The translations under genes were made by a program, and so were the position numbers. A stretch of DNA of 64,000 bases from Sophora flavescens (Eukaryota; Streptophyta; Magnoliopsida; Fabales; Fabaceae): the NCBI GenBank assembly GCA_030762895.1, contig CM061069.1, positions 84,653,048 through 84,717,047 of the forward strand, read 5' to 3'. Positions 56,810 to 64,000 of the stretch are shown in pieces. The number at the start of each line of letters is the position of its first letter. Position 1 is the first letter of the stretch. Below the pieces are notes generated by a model. The model saw only the letters and a list, made by a program, of their open reading frames with translations. It was not told the DNA's origin and made no database searches.

Positions 56810-56955
56810 ATGATCCTTATGTGCGGTTCTTGTCCACCTTTGATACTATTCTAGCAAACCAGGAGCGCATCATGGAGGAGCATCGCGAGCAGAGAGCCAT
56901 GATCCAGCAGCTCTATGACTGGCATTTAAGCCAGCACCCACCACCACCTCAGTGA
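56810..56955 (+). pseudogene. Athila envelope-position ORF, C-terminal 48 codons
   Basis: Directly after NA-1 an open frame reads NDPYVRFLSTFDTILANQER, EEHREQRAMIQQL, then ends QHPPPPQ with TGA at 56953-56955. Its acidic, coiled-coil-like character continues the ORF left at 52708. Confidence 0.75.
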
Positions 56956-58277
56956 GTTGTTCCATTTTTATTTTTATCCTCCCTCGGACTTAATTATTTA
57001 CATTGGGGACAATGTAAGTTTTTAAGCTTGGGGTAGGGGTATTATTCTTATTTTTGCATTCTTGCATATTGCATTCATATAGGCATAGTTTTGCATAATC
57101 AATAGTTTTACATAATCACATGATTAGATTGCCCCTTGCTTAAAGTATGCGTCTAATTGTGAAAACTTTGTTCCAAATAAATTGAGACAGTGAATTTTTG
57201 AACCCATTTTTTTTTTCTTGTGATAGGCTAAAAATAAAATGCTTAAGATGATCTTTTGATAGTTGATAATTAGCATTGGTTCCTTGGATTTGTGTTTCTC
57301 ATTAATTTCAAACTACTAAATGTGAGATTTTTTAGAATAAAAGGGGTACTCACTAAAACTACCCCATTCTTTGTGATTGAGTGTTTTATTCCTCTTGGAT
57401 TGTATTCTCTAGAACTTGACTTGAAACCGTTTTGAAACTTAGAAATTTTTTAAAACATATTTGAAAATGATTGAGGCACTAGGTATTTTTCTGGATTTAT
57501 GAGCTTTGACTGAATTAAATGCTTCCCCTTAGTTGCCCAATTTTGAGCCTAATCGAATAAAATGCTTTTCTTGGTACCTTGATTGATTTTGATGAATGAT
57601 GCATGGTATGACACCTTTTAAAGTATTGTAAAAAGGGAAAAAAGGTGGTTTGAAAAATAAATCGTGGGATGAAAAAAAGTTAGGAAACTATTTCTCATAA
57701 GTTGAAAATCTCCCCTTCTCCAAATAAAAAAAAATTAAAACAACAAAAAAAATGGAGAAGGGGATGAGGAAAAAAAAAAAAGAGAGAAAGAAAGAAAGGT
57801 GGAAAAGTGGATTAAAGCCCAAAAATGTATTTTAGAAGGATTGTCATGCTTTACATTGTTTGATATTTTGTTGGCATTCTTGAATTTCATTTTCTTGGTT
57901 TCCCCACCTAACAATTAATCTCATGGCCCCATTACAACCAAAATAAAAGACCTCTTAATTCTTATGTGTTTTCATTAATAAAGTAGAGATTTGGTTAATA
58001 GTCAAGCTTATGGTAGAATACCTTCCTTGAGGAAATTAAGTGAATTGTCATATACCCTTAAACACTTGAGTGAGGTGATAAGAGTGCCCGAATTAGTGAG
58101 ATGTATGAATTTAGGGAACCTACGCTTCTAATTAGACTTGAAATTGATTATGTCTTGTCTTCTTATTGGATATACCTGTTACTTGGATTTGTTACTCGGG
58201 TTTTTGGCTCACTGTCCATGCTCTGTTTGTTTATCTTTTCTGGCCTTAGTGATTGTTTGAGGACAAGAAAAATCATA
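56956..58277 (+). other. Athila 3' untranslated region
   Basis: It begins with CATTGGGGACAATGTAAG and AAGCTTGGGGTAGGGGTAT, polypurine-like motifs typical after the last ORF of Athila/Tat elements. The rest is AT-rich with purine tracts at 57720-57800. No ORF with a domain was seen. Confidence 0.65.
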
Positions 58278-58291
58278 AGTTTGGGGTAGTT
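58278..58291 (+). promoter_or_regulatory. Athila polypurine tract
   Basis: AGTTTGGGGTAGTT lies directly before the LTR start TGATGAGTGTGA. NA-1 and NA-2 have a near-identical tract. Confidence 0.8.
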
Positions 58292-59702
58292 TGATGAGTG
58301 TGATTTCACCTCATATTTCCTTGTCATTTTGCATACATTTTCATATGGTTTAGGCATATTTAATTTTATTTTTGTGAGATTTTACCTTGGAACGGGTAAG
58401 GTGGTTTTGTGGTGTTTGTGTGCAGGAATTGAAGATTAAAATGCTCAGGACCAGTTATGTTGGAGTTTGCATGAAGGCGGAGCTTGAAATACAAGAAAAA
58501 TGAGCCAAACAGAGCCCATCACGGCCTGGTCGTGATAGGGATCACGGCCATGATTGAGTAGGGCTGAAAAGAAAGAAGGTTAAACTCAGAACTGGTCATG
58601 ACTAGGCCGTGACGACCATCACGACCGTGATATGCAAACTGAACCAGACTCACACAGGCAGAACTGATCACGGCTAGGCCGTCATGACCAACATGGCCGT
58701 GACAGACCAACAGTGAAGCCATCTCCAAGTCAGAACCTGTCACGGCCTGGTGGTGACAGGCATCACAGCCTTGGCGTGCAAAATCTAGGATTTTGATTTG
58801 TTTTTTTATATCTGATTTGTGATTTCTTTAATCCTAAGTTACCCTACATTATAACTAGGACTCTTAAGCTCGAAAATAGGGGACTTGACTGCTACCAATT
58901 GGCAAAATAATTAGAATTTCTCTTCTTATCAATTTCTTCTCTTCTCTTAGAATTTTTATGTTTTTGTTATTCAAGGTTGCTATGAATATGGCAATGCTTG
59001 AGTAGTTTTTTTTCTAGGAATTGGGGCTATGCCCAAGACTCATTTCATGTGATGAATTGACGTTTTGCTTCTTGTTAATTTCAATTTTGCTTCTGATTTG
59101 ATTCCTATTGCTTGAATTACTTGTAAATTCGGTGGCCACTTATTTGCATGTCGTAGATACTCTAAGGACAAACTTAGCGGTGAACTTAGGTATCAGATCT
59201 ATAGGAATTAAACTTTGGACTTAAATCACAAGAGTTAGAAGTGGTCCTTCGAGGGTTCATTGAATTGTCACGAATCTTAATGGGTTCAATTTAAATACAA
59301 TTACCACGAGAGTGTGGGTTAGTTTAATTGGGCAAGGTTCTTGTATCTCAAGAGGGAACATTAACTTATTTAGGATAAATTCACCTTCAAAGCAATTTTG
59401 ATAATTAACAAGAGGGGGTAGTCAATTTAGTAGCACGAGCAGTCTTGTTGGTAACCTAATTCCTGGAAATCTCTTAATTTGAAAATCTTCAGATTTGATT
59501 TGATTGCGATTTTATTTGATTGTGTTTTAAATACTTGATTTATTAGTTAATCTTATTTCAAAAACAAAATATTTTCCAAATATTTTTCTTGTCTAGTTTA
59601 ATTTATTTAATAATTAATTGTTATTTAAGATCACGGTCTCTGTAGGTTTGATCTTTTTATTACTTGACGACGAAGCCGTTCACTTGCGGATTCACACTAT
59701 CA
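58292..59702 (+). repeat. Athila 3' LTR (1411 bp)
   Basis: It starts TGATGAGTGTGATTTC and ends TTCACACTATCA. A CG-rich palindrome array lies at 58516-58775. The last 588 bp match the 5' LTR remnant. Copia-3 RNase H resumes at once. Confidence 0.9.
58516..58775. repeat. CG-rich palindrome array in Athila 3' LTR
   Basis: Four units of about 60-70 bp occur, each with a long palindrome (for example GATCACGGCTAGGCCGTCA) and, 5-7 bases on, a shorter one (TCACGGCCATGA). Units open with CAGAACTG or CAGAACCTG. Confidence 0.85.
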
Positions 59703-60499
59703 TGTATCCATTAAGCACTCCAATGGTTGTTCTTTCACTTGATGTGAAAAAGGATCCTTTTCATCCAAGAGAAGATGATGAAGAAATTCTTGGTCCTAAA
59801 GTATCATATCTTAGTGCTCTTGAAGCACTTTTGTTTCTTGCAAATAGTAGTAGACCAGACATAGATTTTGCAGTGAACTTATTAGCAAGATTCAGTTCAG
59901 CACCAACCCGAAGACATTGGGCTGGAGTCAAACATGTTCTTCGTTATCTCTGTGGTACATCTGATATGGGTTTGTTTTATCCAAATGGAGTAAAGTCAGA
60001 GTTGGTAGGGTATGCTGATGCTGGTTATCTTTCTGACCTTCACAAAGCCTGGTCCCAAACAGGTTAAGTTTTCACATGTGGAAAAATTGCTATCTCATCG
60101 CATTCAGTGAATCAAAAATTCACAGCTACATCATCAAATCATTCAGAAATATTGGCTATTCATGAAGCAAGTCGTGAGTGCATATGGCTAAGAACTGTGA
60201 CTCATTACATCAGAAGCGTATATGGATTGATGAAAGAAAAGACAAGCCAACAACATTGCATGAAGATAATGAAGCATGTATTGCACAAATTAAAGGTGGT
60301 TACATAAAGGGCGATAGAACTAAACATATTTCACCAAAATTATTTTACTCATGAACTCCAAGAGAAATGTGACATTGATGTTCGCAAAATTCGTTCAAGC
60401 GATAACTCAGCAGATCTATTCACAAAGGCATTGTCAACTCCAATTTTCAAGAAACATGTGCATAACATTGGAATGCGTCAACTAAGGGATTTTTCATAA
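59703..60499 (+). pseudogene. pol: Copia-3 RNase H (broken)
   Basis: The frame resumes MYPLSTPMVVLSLDVKKD and reads YLSALEALLFLANSSRPDI, FSSAPTRRHWAGVKHVLRYL and YADAGYLSDLHKAWSQTG. A TAA at 60064 and frame changes follow, then HEASRECIWLRTVT, IFTKALSTPIFK-like sequence and a TAA at 60497. The interval between MKDLGKTKF and MYPLSTPMV, roughly 30-40 codons in intact relatives, is missing at the Athila left boundary. Confidence 0.88.
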
Positions 60500-60630
60500 T
60501 TGATGTAATTTTTAGGGGAAGTAAGTTATTATGAATATTGTACTCTTTTTTCCTTCGTTAAGTTTTTATCCCACTGAGTTTTTCTTAGCAAGGTTTTAAC
60601 GAGGCAATATTCATAAGGTATAGTCATCCA

Positions 60631-60638
60631 AGGGGGAG
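60631..60638 (+). promoter_or_regulatory. Copia-3 polypurine tract
   Basis: AGGGGGAG sits directly before the 3' LTR start TGTTATAAAC. Confidence 0.75.
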
Positions 60639-60916
60639 TGTTATAAACAATTTGATTTAGTGGATGACTATATGATATTATCTCTTAGCCTATCTTATCT
60701 TCTCTTATAGGAAACTGCCTAGGATTAGGAGTCTACTATTATTCTATAAATAGTGGTAGTCATATTGTATTTGATATACTTGATCATAATATGTCAATGA
60801 CAAATATGATAGCTAGTTCCCGAAGAACTAGACTTTGAATCATAGTTCTTGAAGAACTAGCATTTGAATCTATATCTCTATTCTCTTCATCTCTCTATTC
60901 TTCTCTAATTTTAACA
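60639..60916 (+). repeat. Copia-3 3' LTR (278 bp)
   Basis: It starts TGTTATAAACAATTTG and ends CTAATTTTAACA, next to CGAAC (60917-60921). The TATA box is at 60744-60753. Confidence 0.9.
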
Positions 60917-61036
60917 CGAACACTTTTTTTATTTTTGTGAAACAATTGAAACATGCATAATGTTTAGGATATGATACTGCATAAATATTTTTTTTTTATA
61001 GAATTTAATTTGATACATTATTAGTATAAATTTTTT

Positions 61037-61543
61037 GGCTTAATTGTACTTTTGGTCCTTCAACTATTGACTATGTGTGATTTTGGTTCATGTGGTTCTT
61101 TTCGAGCACATTTGGTCCCTCTATTTTTTCAATGTTGCATATTTGGTTCTCCGGTCCAATGTAGGTCGATTTTTTCAATGGTTGATGGAGAGAAACCACC
61201 GCCCTAAGCACATAAAACCTCTGATTGAGTTTATCCCTCATCTGTCTCTCCATTTCAACATGGTTCAATGGTTCCTCTACGACATTTGTTGGTTTCATCC
61301 TTCCTTTTCGAAACATTTTTTCGTTCCATCAAAGCGTCATTTACTACAAAAGCTCAACTAGATGTTCTATGCGCTTAAAGAAGTGGTTTCTCTATATTAA
61401 TCATTGAAAAATTGACGGATATTGGATAGAATGACCGAATTTGCAACATTGAAAAAATAGGGGGGCCAAATATGCTAAAAAAAACCACAGGAACCAAAAT
61501 CACACATGAGCAATAATTGAAAGACCAAAAGTGCAATTACACA
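61037..61543. mobile_element. MITE-like element with about 115-bp terminal inverted repeats
   Basis: 61037-61150 (GGCTTAATTGTACTTTTGGT...TTCAATGTTGCA) is the inverted copy of 61432-61543, with a few changes. The middle 280 bp is unrelated and non-coding. Total length of about 0.5 kb, long inverted repeats and AT-rich flanks suggest a mutator-like MITE. A clear duplication could not be fixed, because both flanks are T-rich. Confidence 0.75.
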
Positions 61544-62050
61544 TTTTTTTTACAATATTATCTAGTTATATATTGTCATGTTATTAACAATACTTGACTC
61601 ATAATAATTATCTAAAAGTTATATATGTGATAATGTACGATTGGCCGATAGTGTAATTTTATTTTACTTTAATCATAATAATAAATAAACTTGCCATTTG
61701 TGATAAAACCTTGAATTTCGTAGTCCCTAAACAAGTGCAACCCCCAAAGACCAAGCCTCACACCTAAACCTTCGAGCGTGTAGCTCGACATTTTGATGTC
61801 AAAGCACCGACCTTGGGGGCAATAATTTGCATTGGAGTTTAAGCCTAATATGGTCAAGCCCAATAAGAGTGTATTTGAGAAAGTTAGAAAAAATAGATTA
61901 TGTTGATAATCTATTATAATTAGAATCTGTTTTTGTTTGGGTATATTTGCTGAAAACCAATTTTAAGATAATATATTTTGTTTGGGTGGTACGAAAAAAA
62001 TCACTTTTATATAGTAAATTACAAAAAATGGTATGAAGCTATTTGTATAA
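61544..62050. other. AT-rich intergenic DNA, no gene recognised
   Basis: It lies between the MITE and NA-2. The 64-codon minus-strand frame at 61669-61863 has no recognisable domain. Confidence 0.5.
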
Positions 62051-64000
62051 TGACACGCTGTCGCACACGGGTCAAAAAAGTGAGTGGTTTGTGAAAATAT
62101 GTAGCTAGGGAGCGACAACTCGAGTATCGTCTCACAAGGACTCTTGGATTGTTATTAACAGCAAAATCAGATATCGGGGGTAGGGGTGGGGGGGGGGTGG
62201 GGGTGGGTGGGTTGAGATTGAAAGATTCAATTACAAGAAAACAATGCAATTAAGAAATAAGTGATTATCAAATAAGCTAAAAACGATTAATCTACTGTTC
62301 TCGGTTTCCCAACTATCATAGGTTCATATAACTTCCAAGCCCTAAGCGGATTCTAATCTCTTTTCGATTGTAGCAGCAATTAACAAGAGAAATTGACACT
62401 ACGAGATATATATTCCTAATTCCCGAATTAAGCAAACGGGGTGAAGCCCTCATGAATTAAACAAACACGATTGAACACACTCGAATTAAGCAAACGCGAT
62501 TAAGTATAGGAACATAAAATAATCGAAACAAATCAATACATATTCTATACAATCCTGAATTAAGCAAACAGAACATATAGAACAATATTGAAAGAGAATA
62601 GCAATAAGTTTGGGAATTACAGAACCTCAAGTGGCAATGGAAACTAATTACAGCAGATCAATCCAAGGATATTAGTTCCCCATCAAATATGACATAAAAA
62701 CCCTAGGAACTAATTCGCAGCCGTCTAATCTAAAAAGAAAAGAAGAAGTTGTTCAATCTGCCCTAAAACAGCAACTTATAGCCTTCAGGATCTGCGCTCG
62801 CTCGCAAGGCGAGTAGCCTCTCGCGAGGCTAATATTAAAAGTGGCGCGCGTTCAAAATTGGGTTCTCGCGAGGCGAGACGATGATTCGTGAGGCGAGACT
62901 TCAAATTCCAGTCTATCACGGTCGTGGCCTTCATCACGGCTAGGCCGTGATGGTCTCTGTCCTTCAGGGTTTGGATTTCTCGCGAGGCGAGTAGCCTCTC
63001 GCGGGGCGAGGCAGAGAAGATGACATTTCTGGCACAGGCTGGTCTTCAGGCTCGCGAGGCGATTAGCTTCTCGCGAGGCGAATCTTTCAGACTTGCAATT
63101 TCCATTGTTTCCTTCATTCCCTTGGCTCTAAGTGCTTCCCTTTCAACCTGAAAACATGAAATAGCAGTGAATGCTTTATTTGACTCAAAAACTAACTAAA
63201 ATGTCCTAAACTACTTAAGAAACTCAAAATGTTGCTTGAGGACAGTTAAATCCAAATTTGGGTTAAAACGAGATTGAAACTCGAGTAATTAGTGCAAGAA
63301 TCATGGTCTTACTAGTTATAAAACTAGTAAGCCAGAGGCTGATCAAAATACCCCAAACTTAAACTTTGCTTGTCCCCAAGCAAACTAAAACTCAAAAAGA
63401 CTCAAACTTGGCAAGCTTAAAGGATTCAACCAATTTTGCACAAATTTTATGCAATTTTATCAAAACAAATTTTTTTCTTCAATGTTTTCCCCCCTTACAA
63501 CAGTGTAATGCAACCCCCACATTCATTTACTTTAGACAATTGAGAATTCCATCATTCATGCAATCAATAATCTGAGTTGAGGATTCAAGTTACACACAAA
63601 AGAGAGATCACCAATTTCAAACAATCGTCGTCCTCACAAGGGCATTTAACATTTCACTCATTCACTCAATTTGTCTAGGCTATGAACCTTTCACTCAATT
63701 TCACATTCAAGAGCACTTCTCATGAATTTGATTTTCATCTCAATCAAGGTTCCCCCGAAAATATGCATGCAACATCAAAAGGTCTTTTAAAGGTTGTAAT
63801 GGGTTCTGGCTAAGGGTAGGATATTCAAAGGTACTAGGCTTAAGTCCTTAGGAACTAAGAGAGCATGAACATTTTAACACATTGAAATTCCACTCAAATT
63901 CCTTTTTCCATTTTTTTCTTTTTGCTTTGGGTGACTACAGCCTTTTTCCTTTCAATACCCTTTTTTTTTTACTTTTTTTTTGTGCTTTACTTTCTTTCTT
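62051..64000 (-). mobile_element. NA-2: second copy of the non-autonomous NA family (runs off the window)
   Basis: The 3' LTR (minus strand) spans 62051-63345, from TGATCAGCCTCTGGCTTACT to GCGACAGCGTGTCA. The purine-rich AAGTTTGGGGTATTT lies at 63346-63361, and 63361-64000 matches 52779-53420 of NA-1. The 5-mer left of it is TATAA (62046-62050); the other side is outside the window. Confidence 0.8.
62797..63093. repeat. TCGCGAGGCGAG module array in NA-2 LTR
   Basis: Four pairs occur, such as TCGCGAGGCGAGTAGCCTC followed by TCGCGGGGCGAG, with 5-8 bases between members. One pair of the CACGGCC type (ATCACGGCTAGGCCGTGA, 62933-62950) sits among them. Confidence 0.85.

Larger units (their letters stand above)
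44581..59702 (+). mobile_element. Athila-like Ty3/gypsy element inserted in Copia-3
   Basis: It has a truncated 5' LTR (44581-45120), a tRNA-Asp type primer site (45126-45143), gag, protease, RT-RNase H and integrase in gypsy order, an ORF in the envelope position, a polypurine tract (58278-58291) and a full 3' LTR (58292-59702). The motif CHLPVELKHKALW in integrase and the GGCGC..TTGCCGGGGA primer site are hallmarks of the Athila lineage. NA-1 is nested in the envelope-position ORF. The left end lost LTR and target sequence. Confidence 0.92.
41267..60916 (+). mobile_element. Copia-3: Ty1/copia element split by an Athila-like element
   Basis: LTRs of about 275 bp lie at 41267-41540 and 60639-60916. 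The flanking 5-mers are TGAAC (41262-41266) and CGAAC (60917-60921), a target duplication with one change. The order is gag, fused protease/integrase remnant, linker, RT, then RNase H after the insertion at 44581-59702. A polypurine tract AGGGGGAG (60631-60638) precedes the 3' LTR. It is inactive: most of protease and the integrase core are deleted, and stops are present. Confidence 0.9.

Overview
This window comes from a plant, most likely a eudicot with a repeat-rich genome. The evidence is the set of families present: Ty1/copia and Ty3/gypsy LTR retrotransposons with tRNA-iMet or tRNA-Asp type primer-binding sites, an Athila-type element, a CACTA transposon end and a Cassandra-like 5S-bearing LTR. 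I found no convincing host protein-coding gene, no tRNA gene and no organellar DNA. The species cannot be fixed from the sequence. Almost all of the window is nested, decayed transposable elements.

Layout. 1-772 is the 3' end of a CACTA transposon that sits in the 3' part of a gypsy LTR (776-2999). 3002-3814 is decayed DNA with a copia LTR remnant. Copia-1 (3820-39612, TSD ATCAT, unusual TA...TA LTR ends) holds two independent insertions. The first is Copia-2, a SIRE-like copia on the minus strand (4743-22095, TSD GTCCG). Copia-2 is itself interrupted by a rearranged gypsy unit (7602-16603, TSD CAAGT). The second is gypsy-A on the minus strand (23995-37480, TSD TATCC), whose 5' LTR contains gypsy-B (31046-37007), a gag-only element. 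39618-41261 is AT-rich DNA without genes. Copia-3 (41267-60916, near-TSD TGAAC/CGAAC) contains an Athila-like element (44581-59702). Inside the Athila envelope-position ORF lies a small non-autonomous relative, NA-1 (52709-56809, minus strand). A MITE-like element with long inverted repeats (61037-61543) follows. A second copy of the NA family (NA-2, minus strand) starts at 62051 and runs off the right edge.

All polyproteins are broken by stops, frameshifts or large deletions, and several lack whole enzymes: Copia-2 has no integrase, Copia-3 lost most of protease and the integrase core, and gypsy-B has no pol. None could transpose alone. The elements do not work together as a pathway. The main biological content is the record of insertion order, deletion and recombination.

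The most unusual structure is the 9-kb gypsy unit inside Copia-2. It is a head-to-head palindrome: two LTR arms point outward in opposite directions, with a 39-bp fold-back at the centre. One end is fused, at the tRNA-iMet primer-binding site, to a Cassandra-like 5S-bearing LTR. The whole unit is bounded by a single 5-bp target duplication. Also notable is a CG-rich palindrome module (TCACGGCCTGGCCGTGA followed closely by TCACGGCCGTGA) shared by unrelated element families in otherwise AT-rich DNA.
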